DNA of 64,000 nt from Microvirga guangxiensis. GTDB lineage: Bacteria; Pseudomonadota; Alphaproteobacteria; Rhizobiales; Beijerinckiaceae. Of this stretch, positions 45,946 through 55,404 are shown one piece after another. How positions within the stretch are numbered: the first letter of the stretch is position 1; the number at the start of each line of letters is the position of its first letter. Position numbers and translations under genes: made by a program. The stretch lies in NCBI RefSeq assembly GCF_900102135.1, contig NZ_FMVJ01000007.1:124001-188000 (forward strand). Reading direction: 5' to 3'. The notes beneath the pieces are model-generated. The model ran no database searches, was not told the origin of the DNA, and saw only the letters and a list, made by a program, of their open reading frames with translations.

Positions 45946-45958
45946 CGGTAGACTCACC

Positions 45959-46606
45959 ATGTTCCGACGCCTGCTTCTCGGCGCTGTCCTCAGCGCCTCC
46001 CTCTCCGCCTGCCAAACCGCCCAGCAGCCCGCGCCCGTCCAGGCCGCGGCAACTGACGATGCGGCGTGGTATATCGGCTCCATGCCCGACAAGCCGTTCG
46101 ACGTTCCGCTCGTCGACCGCCGGCTCATGGATGCGAAATACGCCAAGCAGACCGTGAACTACGATGGGCCCGAAAAGCCTGGCTCCATCGTGGTCGATAT
46201 CGACGAGCGCATGCTCTATCTCATCCAGCCCGACAAGAAAGCGATTCGCTACGGCGTCGGCGTCGGCAAGCAGGGCTTCTCCTGGAAGGGCGTGGCCTCC
46301 GTCGGCCGCAAGGGCGTATGGCCGTCCTGGCGCCCCACCAAGACCATGAAGGGCATCAACCCCGACCTGCCGGAGCACCGCGAGGCCGGGCTCGACAACC
46401 CGCTCGGCGCGCGCGCGCTGTATCTTCACCAGAATGGCGCAGACACTCTCTTCCGCATCCACGGCACCAACGAGCCCTGGAGCATCGGCGAGCAGGTCTC
46501 TTCCGGCTGCGTACGCATGCTCAACGAGGATATCGTCGATCTCTACGAGCGCGTTCCCGTCGGCGCCACGGTCTATGTGAAGCGCAATGGGCGCTATCGC
46601 GTCTGA
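45959..46606 (+). CDS. L,D-transpeptidase lipoprotein (YkuD domain)
   Basis: 215 aa from the ATG at 45959. Lipobox LSAC puts the lipidated Cys at residue 18. The YkuD domain has the catalytic set His168 (in RIHGTN), Ser182-Gly183-Cys184 and Arg186 (SSGCVRM). It forms 3-3 peptidoglycan cross-links or attaches lipoproteins to peptidoglycan. Residues 62-90 are typical strands (YDGPEKPGSIVVDIDERML). No ribosome-binding site is visible before the ATG. It is followed by a terminator. Confidence 0.92.
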   Translation: MFRRLLLGAVLSASLSACQTAQQPAPVQAAATDDAAWYIGSMPDKPFDVPLVDRRLMDAKYAKQTVNYDGPEKPGSIVVDIDERMLYLIQPDKKAIRYGVGVGKQGFSWKGVASVGRKGVWPSWRPTKTMKGINPDLPEHREAGLDNPLGARALYLHQNGADTLFRIHGTNEPWSIGEQVSSGCVRMLNEDIVDLYERVPVGATVYVKRNGRYRV

Positions 46607-46627
46607 TATTCAATTGCAGAGCTTCAA

Positions 46628-46658
46628 AAATGGCCGGGCATGTCCCGGCCATTTTTAT
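46628..46658 (+). terminator. ATGGCCGGG-type terminator hairpin (copy 3)
   Basis: Stem AAATGGCCGGG / CCCGGCCATTT (46628-46638 with 46644-46654), loop CATGT, followed by TTATTT. It ends the L,D-transpeptidase transcript 21 bases after its stop. Confidence 0.88.
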
Positions 46659-46824
46659 TTGCAGAATGATGTTCTTGGCGAGGAGATCTCCCCTAGATTG
46701 ACCTCCATTGAGCCCTCATATGCAACAAAGGAACCTTGGCTGTTCAGCTTGCGTTTGGGCACTAGATGTTTCAAGCCAAAACCTGCGCTGCAGCAGGGCG
46801 TGTGACGAGCCAAGGGATCTAGCG

Positions 46825-49503
46825 ATGACGCAGTGGGTATATACCTTCGGAGACGGCAAGGCCGAAGGCCAGGCGGGAATGAAGAACCTGCTTGGGGGCA
46901 AGGGGGCGAACCTCGCCGAGATGTCCAATCTGGGATTGCCGGTCCCCCCGGGCTTCACCATCACCACGGAAGTCTGCACCTATTACTATGACCATGGCCG
47001 TTCCTATCCGCAGGAGCTTAAAAGCCAGGTCGAGAACGCTCTGGACTTCGTGGGCAAGCTCACGGGCCGCACCTTCGGCGATGCCGCCAATCCGCTGCTC
47101 GTTTCCGTCCGCTCCGGCGCGCGCGCATCGATGCCGGGCATGATGGACACGGTGCTCAATCTCGGCCTCAACGACGTAACCGTCGAGGCGCTCGCCAAGG
47201 GCGCGGGCGACGAGCGCTTCGCCTATGATTCCTACCGCCGCTTCATCACCATGTATTCCAACGTGGTGCTCGATATCGGCCACCATCACTTCGAGGAAGT
47301 GCTCGACGAGTACAAGGACCGCAAGGGCTACACCCTCGACACGGACATGACGGCTGAAGACTGGAAGGCCATTCTCCCGCGCTACAAGGCGCTGGTCGAG
47401 AAGGAGCTCGGCAAGCCGTTCCCGCAGGACCCGCAGGAGCAGCTCTGGGGCGCCATCGGCGCCGTGTTCGGTTCCTGGATGAACAGCCGCGCTATCAAGT
47501 ACCGCGAACTGCATGCCATCCCTGCCAGCTGGGGCACGGCGGTGAACGTGCAGGCCATGGTATTCGGCAACATGGGCGAGACCTCCGCCACCGGCGTCGC
47601 CTTCACCCGCAATCCATCCACCGGCGAGAAGGAGCTCTACGGCGAGTTCCTCATCAATGCGCAGGGCGAGGATGTGGTGGCCGGCATCCGCACGCCGCAG
47701 GACATCACGGAAGCGGCCCGCATCGCCTCCGGTTCCGACAAGCCTTCCATGGAAAACGCGATGCCGCAGGCCTATGCCGAGCTGGTGCGCATCTACGGCA
47801 TTCTCGAGAAGCACTACCGTGACATGCAGGACATGGAATTCACGGTGGAGAAGGGCAAGCTCTGGATGCTCCAGACCCGCAACGGCAAGCGCACCGCGAA
47901 GGCTGCGCTCCGCATCGCGGTGGAGCTGGCCTCCGAAGGCCTGATCACGCAGGAAGAGGCGATCACCCGCGTCGAACCTGCGGCGCTCGATCAGCTGCTA
48001 CATCCGACCATCGATCCCAAGGCCGAGCGCAAGATTCTCGCATCGGGCCTTCCCGCTTCTCCAGGCGCCGCTTCGGGCGAGATCGTGTTCAATTCGGACG
48101 ATGCTGAAGCTGCGAAGAAGGCAGGCCGCAAGGTCATTCTCGTGCGTGTCGAAACCTCGCCGGAAGACATTCACGGCATGCATGCCGCCGAAGGCATTCT
48201 CACCACCCGCGGCGGCATGACCTCGCACGCAGCCGTCGTGGCGCGCGGCATGGGCAAGCCCTGTGTCTCCGGCGCTGGCTCGATCCGCGTGGACTACGCC
48301 AAGCAGACCATGACGGTGGCAGGGCAGACGCTGAACAAGGGCGACGTGCTCACCATCGACGGCTCGAACGGTCAGGTGCTGCTCGGTCAGGTGAAGATGC
48401 TGGAGCCGGAGCTCTCCGGCGAGTTCGCAACCCTCATGGGCTGGGCCGACAAGGTGCGCCACATGAAGGTGCGCGCCAATGCGGAAACGCCGCTTGATGC
48501 CAAGACCGCCCGCACCTTCGGCGCGGAAGGCATCGGCCTGTGCCGCACGGAGCACATGTTCTTCGAAGGCGACCGCATCGTGGCGGTGCGCGAGATGATC
48601 CTCTCCGACGACGAAGCCGGACGCCGCGCTGCTCTCAGCAAGCTTCTGCCCATGCAGCGCAAGGACTTCGTGGAGCTGTTCACGATCATGAGCGGTCTGC
48701 CGGTCACGATCCGCCTGCTCGATCCGCCGCTGCACGAATTCCTGCCGCATACGGATGCGGAGATGGAGGAAGTGGCGAAGTCGATGAACACTTCCGCCGA
48801 CAAGTTGAGGCACCGCGCCCGCGAGCTGCACGAGTTCAATCCGATGCTCGGCTTCCGCGGCTGCCGTCTTGCCGTAGCCTATCCCGAGATCGCCGAGATG
48901 CAGGCGCGCGCAATCTTCGAGGCGGCCGTGGAAGCGGGACGTGCGACGGGCAAGCCCGTCGTGCCGGAGGTCATGGTGCCGCTCGTCATGACGAAGCCGG
49001 AACTCGACCTTGTGAAGGAGCGCATCGTCGCCATGGCCGAGGCCGTGGCGAAGGAAAGCGGAGTGGCGGTCGAATATCAGGTCGGCACGATGATCGAGCT
49101 GCCGCGTGCGGCGTTGCGCGCGGGCGAGATCGCGGAATCGGCGGAGTTCTTCTCCTTCGGCACCAACGACCTCACGCAGACCACGCTCGGCATCTCGCGT
49201 GACGATGCTGCGTCTTTCCTCGGTCCGTATACCCAGAAGGGCCTGCTGCCCGCCGACCCGTTCGTGACCATCGACCAGGAAGGCGTGGGCGAGCTGATCA
49301 AGCTCGCCGTCGAACGCGGCAAGAAAACCCGCAGCAACATCAAGCTCGGGATCTGCGGCGAACATGGCGGTGATCCGGCCTCGATCCATTTCTGTCAGCA
49401 GACAGGATTGGATTACGTGTCCTGCTCGCCGTATCGCGTGCCGATCGCGCGCCTCGCGGCAGCGCAGGCCGCGCTCGGCAACAAAGCAGCGAGCCAGGCA
49501 TGA
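46825..49503 (+). CDS. ppdK: Pyruvate, phosphate dikinase
   Basis: 892 aa from the ATG at 46825 (AGGGA 9 bases upstream). It interconverts pyruvate, ATP and phosphate with PEP, AMP and PPi. N-terminal nucleotide-binding domain (LGGKGANLAEMSNLGLPVPPGF), central phospho-His468 in TRGGMTSHAAVVARGMGKPC, and C-terminal PEP/pyruvate domain with GTNDLTQTTLG and Cys in GICGEHGGDP. A frame from 46708 adds 39 non-conserved residues. Its stop overlaps the ATG of the small membrane protein. Confidence 0.97.
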   Translation: MTQWVYTFGDGKAEGQAGMKNLLGGKGANLAEMSNLGLPVPPGFTITTEVCTYYYDHGRSYPQELKSQVENALDFVGKLTGRTFGDAANPLLVSVRSGARASMPGMMDTVLNLGLNDVTVEALAKGAGDERFAYDSYRRFITMYSNVVLDIGHHHFEEVLDEYKDRKGYTLDTDMTAEDWKAILPRYKALVEKELGKPFPQDPQEQLWGAIGAVFGSWMNSRAIKYRELHAIPASWGTAVNVQAMVFGNMGETSATGVAFTRNPSTGEKELYGEFLINAQGEDVVAGIRTPQDITEAARIASGSDKPSMENAMPQAYAELVRIYGILEKHYRDMQDMEFTVEKGKLWMLQTRNGKRTAKAALRIAVELASEGLITQEEAITRVEPAALDQLLHPTIDPKAERKILASGLPASPGAASGEIVFNSDDAEAAKKAGRKVILVRVETSPEDIHGMHAAEGILTTRGGMTSHAAVVARGMGKPCVSGAGSIRVDYAKQTMTVAGQTLNKGDVLTIDGSNGQVLLGQVKMLEPELSGEFATLMGWADKVRHMKVRANAETPLDAKTARTFGAEGIGLCRTEHMFFEGDRIVAVREMILSDDEAGRRAALSKLLPMQRKDFVELFTIMSGLPVTIRLLDPPLHEFLPHTDAEMEEVAKSMNTSADKLRHRARELHEFNPMLGFRGCRLAVAYPEIAEMQARAIFEAAVEAGRATGKPVVPEVMVPLVMTKPELDLVKERIVAMAEAVAKESGVAVEYQVGTMIELPRAALRAGEIAESAEFFSFGTNDLTQTTLGISRDDAASFLGPYTQKGLLPADPFVTIDQEGVGELIKLAVERGKKTRSNIKLGICGEHGGDPASIHFCQQTGLDYVSCSPYRVPIARLAAAQAALGNKAASQA

Positions 49504-49766
49504 TGGCCTTGTCGCGCGTGAAGCTTCTCTACATCGGGGCGGTGCTGGTTTCCGGCATCGTCATCGGTTTCGTCGTTCGAAGCAGGCCCGAGTGGCAGCA
49601 GCTGGCCGTGCCGCCGGCTGCATGGCCCTTCGCGGTGTCGCTCGTCATCGATCTTGTCATCGGCCAATTGGCGGCTCAAGGTAAGACCGAGCCGCTCACC
49701 ATGGGCGACCGCTTCGTCGCGGTGATCGGCGCGGGGCTCATCGTGACGCTGATGACGGCGTTGTAA
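49500..49766 (+). CDS. Small integral membrane protein, unknown function
   Basis: 88 aa. Three hydrophobic segments (LLYIGAVLVSGIVIGFVV; WPFAVSLVIDLVIGQLAA; FVAVIGAGLIVTLMTAL). It starts in an ATGA overlap with the ppdK stop, so it is translationally coupled. I recognise no family. Confidence 0.75.
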   Translation: MMALSRVKLLYIGAVLVSGIVIGFVVRSRPEWQQLAVPPAAWPFAVSLVIDLVIGQLAAQGKTEPLTMGDRFVAVIGAGLIVTLMTAL

Positions 49767-49781
49767 ACGCGGGGGACGGAT

Positions 49782-50132
49782 ATGGCGCTGCACAAGGGAT
49801 CATGCCATTGCGGCAAGGTGGCATTCGAGGTCGAGACCGACCTTTCCCAGATCATCGAGTGCAATTGCTCCATCTGCCGCAAGAAAGGCTATGTGCTCAC
49901 CTTCGCGCCGCGCAGCGCATTGAACGTGCTCCGCGGCGAGGAGCACCTGTCCACCTACACCTTCAACACGCACACCATCCGCCATCGCTTCTGCGCTTCG
50001 TGCGGCACGGCAACCTTCGGCGAGGGGCAGCAGCCGGGCGGCGAGCCGATGGCCGCCATCAATGTGCGATGCCTGGACACGGTGGAGTTCTCCGAGGTGA
50101 AGCCTACCCCGTTCAACGGCAGGGACAGGTAG
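49782..50132 (+). CDS. GFA-family (glutathione-dependent formaldehyde-activating/CENP-V) protein
   Basis: 116 aa. Zinc-binding Cys pattern: CHCGKVAFEV near residue 8, CNCSICRKKG near 28, and FCASCGTATFG near 70. Proteins with this fold bind zinc and often catalyse glutathione adduct chemistry, though most are unproven. The name reflects the Gfa enzyme of formaldehyde detoxification. It follows the small membrane protein by 15 bases. Confidence 0.88.
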   Translation: MALHKGSCHCGKVAFEVETDLSQIIECNCSICRKKGYVLTFAPRSALNVLRGEEHLSTYTFNTHTIRHRFCASCGTATFGEGQQPGGEPMAAINVRCLDTVEFSEVKPTPFNGRDR

Positions 50133-50222
50133 TTCCGTAAGCTCTTCGACACTTCTCACGTTACGGCGTCGTCTCGAACGGCGTCAGCCGAGCTGGATCG
50201 TTCTAAAACGGGGCGCGTGTTT

Positions 50223-50326
50223 CCCTCCCCCTTGTGGGGAGGGTCAGGGTGGGGGTGCGAGCGCTGAACTGGACCAGCGTAACGCCGACCCCCACCTCCA
50301 ACTCCTCCCCACAAGGGGGAGGAGGG
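50223..50326. repeat. Dispersed palindromic repeat, CTCCCCCTTGTGGGGAG family (simple copy)
   Basis: Arms CCCTCCCCCTTGTGGGGAGG (50223-50242) and CTCCTCCCCACAAGGGGGAGG, with centre GCTGAACTGGACCAGCG as in 42439-42547. It lies in the 279-base non-coding stretch 50133-50411. Confidence 0.85.
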
Positions 50327-50335
50327 TTCCCGTGC

Positions 50336-50385
50336 CATTCTTCTCATGCGATCCCGGGTTTTGCTCAGCGGCCCAGGATGACGCG
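50336..50385. repeat. Half-length copy of the GTCATCCCGGA repeat family (copy 3)
   Basis: CATGCGATCCCGGGTTTTGC ... GCCCAGGATGACGCG matches the right half of the element at 29144-29250. Confidence 0.6.
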
Positions 50386-50411
50386 TTTGTCCGTGTCGTG
50401 AAGGCAATGTC

Positions 50412-50813
50412 TTAGATCGCTGCAGCATTTGATCGACGCAGGCCTACGATCTGAAACTCCGCATACATCAGCACGACAAGCGCCTGCATGATCACGAAGG
50501 CATAACCTGCGCTCGTGGGCGAGACCCATCCGCTGATGAGAAGCAGCAGGCTGTCGGCTACCCAAAGAATGTTGCCGGCGATTACGGCCCACACGAGGCC
50601 CCTGTGCATCTGCTCGCGCAGTCCAAGCCACGCAAGCAGCGCCATGTAAGGCAACAGAACCGCACCCGCGATGCGCAGCAGCATCTCCGGCAAGCCGAGC
50701 AGCTGGCTCAATGGCCCGGCAGCAAGCAGCATCAGCAGCCCGAACGCACCGCTCGTGGTGGCGTCCGCCAGCAGGGCCTGGCGAAGAAGCGGGGAGGGGT
50801 GGATCGTCGTCAT
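50412..50813 (-). CDS. Hypothetical four-helix membrane protein
   Basis: 133 aa. Four hydrophobic segments (FGLLMLLAAGPLSQLLG; LRIAGAVLLPYMALLAWLG; VWAVIAGNILWVADSLLLLI; AGYAFVIMQALVVLMYAEF). Small periplasm-facing loops. I recognise no family beyond a resemblance to short SPW/DUF-type integral proteins. The start has AGGAACC upstream on the minus strand. Confidence 0.7.
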   Translation of the reverse strand: MTTIHPSPLLRQALLADATTSGAFGLLMLLAAGPLSQLLGLPEMLLRIAGAVLLPYMALLAWLGLREQMHRGLVWAVIAGNILWVADSLLLLISGWVSPTSAGYAFVIMQALVVLMYAEFQIVGLRRSNAAAI

Positions 50814-50991
50814 GGCAGGTTCCTTTCAAAGCGCGGTCGGTCATCCAACCGGCTCGAAGGATCGTGTAGATGGAGAAGGCAGTCGATTACGTGTCAGGTA
50901 ACGATGAGTGATGATCATGAGAAACGGGCCGCTCCTGAGAAGCAGCCTGCCGTTTGTCTCTTGAGATCAACCTGAGATGATGTGCCCGTCT

Positions 50992-52965
50992 TTAGATGAC
51001 GAGGAAGTCGGAATATTTGAGGTTCAGGTTCTTCTTCACCTTGGCGAACTCCACCGCCTTCTTGCCGCCCGAGCCGTCTGCGTCATAGGACAGGACGCCG
51101 GTCTTCTTGTTGTAGACGATGTGGTCGTTGCGGTCCTGCGCCTTGTCGATGGAGAAGAACTTCTTGTTCAGCTTGCCTGTCTTCTTCAGCTTGGTGAAGA
51201 TCGCGTTCTCCAGGTGGATCTTGTCCTCCTTGAGCTTGAAGTCGCTGATCGTGTCGAAGTTCACCTTGCGGTCCGTCTTGTGCGTGCCGAGCTTTCCGGC
51301 AAACACAAATGCGTCCTTGCCCTTGCCGCCGACAAGCACGTCATTGCCGTAGCCGCCTGACAACGTGTCGTTGCCGAGTCCGCCATCGAGCCGGTCCTTG
51401 CCGTCAGCGCCGGTGAGCGCATTGGCTAGGCCATTGCCGGTGAAGCGGAGCGCGGACGATCCGAAACCGGTGAGATTTTCCAGTTCGGCGCCGAGAGCAT
51501 AGCTGATGGAGGCGATGACCGTATCGGTGCCGCCGCCGGCGAGTTCCGTCACCTGATCGCCAGCGCTATCGACGTGGTAGGTATCGTTGCCGAGGCCGCC
51601 GGTCATCGTGTCGATGCCGGCGCCGCCATCGAGAATGTCGTTGCCGGCTTCGCCCCTGAGCGTGTCGTTGCCGGCGGCACCGCTCAGCGTGTCGTTGAAG
51701 GCTGATCCGTAGTAGTCATCGTTGCCAGCGCTGCCAGGGACGGAAACACCTACCGTGCGGCCATCCACGATCTGGCCAATCACAGCGTAATCGCTGATAC
51801 CATTGAACAATGGTGAGGTCACAACGATCCGACCGTCTGCGAAGGTTGAGATGTCGAGAGTCGCAAAGAGATCAATGTCGATTGGACCGGCGATCTTGGT
51901 ATTGCTGCTGGTCCTGTTGCCATCGGCATCGAAGAAGGCCACTCCGACATCCATTTTGCCGAACTTGCTCGGATCTGTTTCTGTCGTCGACACGAGCACG
52001 ACGGCGAAACCTCCGTTGGACAGCGCAGTCACATCGGAGATAATTTGAAGCGGTGCATCAGAGCCGTAGACGCTGAACTCCGCACCGGACTTGCTTCCGT
52101 CCGCGTTAAAAATCTGTGCCTTGCTGGAATAGCTTATTCCGGTAGAGGTGCCTTCAGCCGACAACCAAGTGACAACGAAGCGGCCATCTGAAAGCTTTGT
52201 CGTCTTCGGAACATCTGATAGTACCTGTGCATTTGAAACAAGAAACTCGCCCGACGGCTCTCGCCCATCCGTGTAGAAGTTCCTGCCATAGACGAGTGTG
52301 TCGTTTACGCTGTACGATCGATAGAACACGGTGTAGCCATTTCCCGACGCTACGACGGCTGGAGTGGCCTGATGACGCTCATTTGCCGTATTGGCCAGAA
52401 CCTCTGCGCCGGACTGGAAGCCTCGGGCATCGAAGGCCTGAGCCCTGACATCGAAATTGCTGAAGCTGTTGCTGTTATCCTCGAAGGCGACGACGAATCC
52501 TCCATTCGCAAGAGCAGCGATTGAAGGCGCATTCTGCGAGCCAGTCTGCGTGGTAACATTGACCTGAAAGTCCGCGTCGCCACCTGCTGCGCCGGTTCGG
52601 TTGAAAGCCGTGCCGTCCGCATTGAAGATGCGGGCGCGGATTCCGGAACCATCCTTATCCTCCGCGCCACTGCCGTCCGCCCAGGCGACCACGAAGCGCC
52701 CATCGTTGAGAACGGTAATGACAGCATTTTCCTGGTCGCCATCGGTCGTGGTGTTGACGACGAACTCGCCGCCTCTCTTGCTGCCGTCCGCGTTGAAAAT
52801 CTGGCCACGGATGGCGTTTCCGGATGTGTCTGCGCCAGTCTGACTCGTATCAGTCCAAATGGCCACGAAGGAGCCATCGGCGAAGGTTGCGGTTTCCATG
52901 GCGAACTGTTCGCCTGCGGTCGTGCTGACGCCGAACGGATTGCCCCAAAGTGCTGGTGTGGTCAT
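50992..52965 (-). CDS. RTX calcium-binding secreted protein
   Basis: 657 aa. The N-terminal 400 residues are a repeated beta unit with RxxIFNADGxxxxxEFxVN motifs (FVAIWTDTSQTG... FVVAWADGSG...), as in VCBS-like propellers. Residues about 410-560 are RTX nonapeptides (GAAGNDTLRGEAGNDILDGG; GGLGNDTLSGGYGNDVLVGG) that bind calcium. The C-terminal 90 residues (KVNFDTISDFKLKEDKIHLE...) resemble type I secretion signals. No signal peptide and no secretion genes in the window. Target unknown; it could be an adhesin or matrix protein. Confidence 0.88.
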   Translation of the reverse strand: MTTPALWGNPFGVSTTAGEQFAMETATFADGSFVAIWTDTSQTGADTSGNAIRGQIFNADGSKRGGEFVVNTTTDGDQENAVITVLNDGRFVVAWADGSGAEDKDGSGIRARIFNADGTAFNRTGAAGGDADFQVNVTTQTGSQNAPSIAALANGGFVVAFEDNSNSFSNFDVRAQAFDARGFQSGAEVLANTANERHQATPAVVASGNGYTVFYRSYSVNDTLVYGRNFYTDGREPSGEFLVSNAQVLSDVPKTTKLSDGRFVVTWLSAEGTSTGISYSSKAQIFNADGSKSGAEFSVYGSDAPLQIISDVTALSNGGFAVVLVSTTETDPSKFGKMDVGVAFFDADGNRTSSNTKIAGPIDIDLFATLDISTFADGRIVVTSPLFNGISDYAVIGQIVDGRTVGVSVPGSAGNDDYYGSAFNDTLSGAAGNDTLRGEAGNDILDGGAGIDTMTGGLGNDTYHVDSAGDQVTELAGGGTDTVIASISYALGAELENLTGFGSSALRFTGNGLANALTGADGKDRLDGGLGNDTLSGGYGNDVLVGGKGKDAFVFAGKLGTHKTDRKVNFDTISDFKLKEDKIHLENAIFTKLKKTGKLNKKFFSIDKAQDRNDHIVYNKKTGVLSYDADGSGGKKAVEFAKVKKNLNLKYSDFLVI

Positions 52966-53118
52966 GGTCTTCCCCTGCGTAACGTTGGTTGATGAATCTT
53001 AACTATATAACATTGGGAATATCGTCGCCCTCCACTCAACGCAAGGGGCACCAGCCTCCTGGCTGTCTTTACCTCCAAGGTCATGGAACAGGCGTTCGGC
53101 CCGCGTTATGGTCCGCCT

Positions 53119-53955
53119 ATGAGAACGACCAATCCTGTCCAGCATTTCGGCGATTACCTGCGCGAGTGGCGCCAGCGGCGGCGTATGAGCCAGATGGATC
53201 TGGCTCTCGAAGCCGAGATCTCGACCCGGCATCTGAGCTTTCTCGAAACGGGCCGTTCGCAGCCCAGCCGCGAGATGGTGCAGTTGCTCTCAGAAAAGCT
53301 CGACATGCCCTTGCGCGAGCGCAACGTGATGCTCGCCTCCGCCGGTTTCGCGCCGGTCTATCCCGAACGCTCCCTCGACGATCCGGCCTTGCAGAGCATG
53401 CGCGAGGCCATCGGTCTCGTGCTGAAAGGGCACGATCCGTTTCCGGCGCTCGCGGTCGACAGGCACTGGTCGCTGGTTGCCGCAAACGATGCGCTGTTCT
53501 CGCTTGTGCACGGTGTCGATCCCGCGCTGCTGAACCCACCGGTCAACGTGCTGCGCCTGAGCATCCATCCGGCAGGCCTCGCGCGGCGCATCGTGAATTT
53601 CTCGGAATGGCGCGATCATCTCATCGCACGCCTGCATCATCAGGTGAACGTAACGGGCGATGCAGTGCTCTCCGCGCTCATCGAGGAATTGCGCTCCTAT
53701 CCGATCCCCGATGCCGCCAGGCGCTCGCCATCCTCGAAGGCCGATCATGCGAGCATCGTCGTGCCTCTGAAGCTGATGACGGAGGAGGGCGTGCTCACTT
53801 TCTTCAGCACGACGACGGTCTTCGGTACGCCCGTGGACGTGACCCTCTCGGAACTCGCCATCGAGGCGTTCTTCCCCGCTGATCCGGAGACAGGGAGCGC
53901 GTTGCGGCGCATGGCCGAGAAGCGGCAGGCCGCCGCAGGGGCGCAAGCAGTTTAA
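53119..53955 (+). CDS. XRE-family regulator with MmyB-like ligand domain
   Basis: 278 aa from the ATG at 53119. The N-terminal HTH is in LREWRQRRRMSQMDLALEAEISTRHLSFLETGRSQP; the rest matches the MmyB-like domain (HWSLVAANDALFSLVHGVD; LRLSIHPAGLARRIVNFSEW). Such regulators sense small ligands; the effector is unknown. An upstream ATG at 53083 adds 12 residues and is possible. It is divergent from the RTX gene. Confidence 0.87.
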   Translation: MRTTNPVQHFGDYLREWRQRRRMSQMDLALEAEISTRHLSFLETGRSQPSREMVQLLSEKLDMPLRERNVMLASAGFAPVYPERSLDDPALQSMREAIGLVLKGHDPFPALAVDRHWSLVAANDALFSLVHGVDPALLNPPVNVLRLSIHPAGLARRIVNFSEWRDHLIARLHHQVNVTGDAVLSALIEELRSYPIPDAARRSPSSKADHASIVVPLKLMTEEGVLTFFSTTTVFGTPVDVTLSELAIEAFFPADPETGSALRRMAEKRQAAAGAQAV

Positions 53956-54041
53956 GGCTCTGTCTTAACCACCCATCAACCTTAACCCGCGATAACCATA
54001 AGCAATGGAAGCCTTCTGTTCGATGCTTCCCTTCTGTTTGA

Positions 54042-55274
54042 GTGGGTGTTCGCGTGCGTCTTCGGAATCGTCGCTCTCGGGTGAAATGGATCTGCGCCAC
54101 CACCGCGCCCTGGGCGCTGGCGACCGGCCTTCTGATCTCGTTCACCGCTGCCGCCAGCAACGACCCGCAGGCCGGTGTGAGCTTCGCGCCGCGCGGATCC
54201 CTGGCTCGCCTGACGCAGACGGCTCTCGTGCCGCCCATCACCACCTCCATCGCCGGTGGAAGATTGGATCTCGAGCGCGACGTCCTGAGATTCGTGCCGC
54301 GCTACGATCTGCCCGACCACATGCTGAATGGGATGCTTCCCAAGTCGGATCGCAAGGTTGGCGCGGTCGCTGATCCGGTCGTCGTCAGGACAGGGAAGGG
54401 CGATCCGCTCGTCGCCCCGCACATCACCCTGTCGCTGCGCGCAAGCCAATTGCGACCGGATCTCGCGCAGGTCGGCGGCTCCCGTCTTCTCTTCGGCCAG
54501 GACGAGCGTCTCCTGCCGCCCACCGTCCTCATGGAGGGGCAGCTCGAAACACCTGAGATGGAGCAGGGCTTCGAGCCTTGGGAGGCTCCCGAGTTCACCA
54601 CCACGCGCCAGACCATCTCCGTGCAATCGCCCGCAGCGGCGGCAGCGGGTTCGACAGGGGCTGCCGCGAGCCTCACCACGCCGATGGTGAAGCGCGCGAT
54701 CACTCTCTCGTCGACGACTCCGGCCCCGATGGAAGCGACCCCCATCGAGATCGCCGCCGCGCCTGTCTCGCCACGGCTCGACAAGAGCGGCTTCGGCACA
54801 AGCCTCGTGCCCAAGGCCGACGAACCATCGCAGCCTCGCTATGCGGACCTCATCGACCCGGACAACCTGAGCAAGGAGCAGCGCTGCCTTGCGGAGGCGG
54901 TCTACTTCGAAGCGCGCAGTGAGCCCGAAGAGGGCCAGGCCGCCGTAGCGCAAGTGGTTCTCAACCGCGTCAAGAGCGGCCTCTATCCGTCCTCGATCTG
55001 CGGGGTGGTCTATCAGAACCGCCATCGGCATCTGGCCTGCCAGTTCACCTTCGCCTGCGAAGGCAAGGCCCTGCGCACGACCGACACGGTCTCCTGGGAA
55101 CGCGCCAAGCGGGTGGCGAGCGCCGTGCTCGAAGGCAAGACCTATCTCGCCGATGTGGGCGGTGCGACGCACTACCACGCAAACTACGTGCGTCCCTACT
55201 GGGCCCGCCGCCTGAAGAAGATGGACGTGATCGGCCGCCACATCTTCTACAAGCTCAAGCCTGGGCAGACCTGA
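54042..55274 (+). CDS. Cell wall hydrolase (SleB domain)
   Basis: 410 aa from a GTG at 54042. A hydrophobic anchor (WALATGLLISFTAAA) follows a basic head. A long Ala/Pro/Thr-rich linker ends near residue 265. The C-terminal domain (LAEAVYFEARSEPEEGQAAV, VVLNRVKSGLYPSSICGVVYQ, and ATHYHANYVRPYWAR) is the SleB/Hydrolase_2 muramidase. It should cut peptidoglycan in the periplasm. A GTG at 54081 is an alternative start. Confidence 0.88.
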   Translation: MGVRVRLRNRRSRVKWICATTAPWALATGLLISFTAAASNDPQAGVSFAPRGSLARLTQTALVPPITTSIAGGRLDLERDVLRFVPRYDLPDHMLNGMLPKSDRKVGAVADPVVVRTGKGDPLVAPHITLSLRASQLRPDLAQVGGSRLLFGQDERLLPPTVLMEGQLETPEMEQGFEPWEAPEFTTTRQTISVQSPAAAAAGSTGAAASLTTPMVKRAITLSSTTPAPMEATPIEIAAAPVSPRLDKSGFGTSLVPKADEPSQPRYADLIDPDNLSKEQRCLAEAVYFEARSEPEEGQAAVAQVVLNRVKSGLYPSSICGVVYQNRHRHLACQFTFACEGKALRTTDTVSWERAKRVASAVLEGKTYLADVGGATHYHANYVRPYWARRLKKMDVIGRHIFYKLKPGQT

Positions 55275-55404
55275 GCGGGATCGCGGGCCATATCACTGCG
55301 ATCCATCACGGCCGCTCATGCCGAAGCCTACAAACTTTCAATGTTTCTGATGTCAGACTTCCGCTAGGATCCGCCCTCCGATTTGCCTTTCGAGGGCTGT
55401 GCCC

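Noticed and set aside
50992..52965. RTX protein as the toxin partner of the SUKH protein
   Set aside because: They are 10 kb apart on opposite strands with many housekeeping genes between, and the RTX protein has no recognisable toxin domain.
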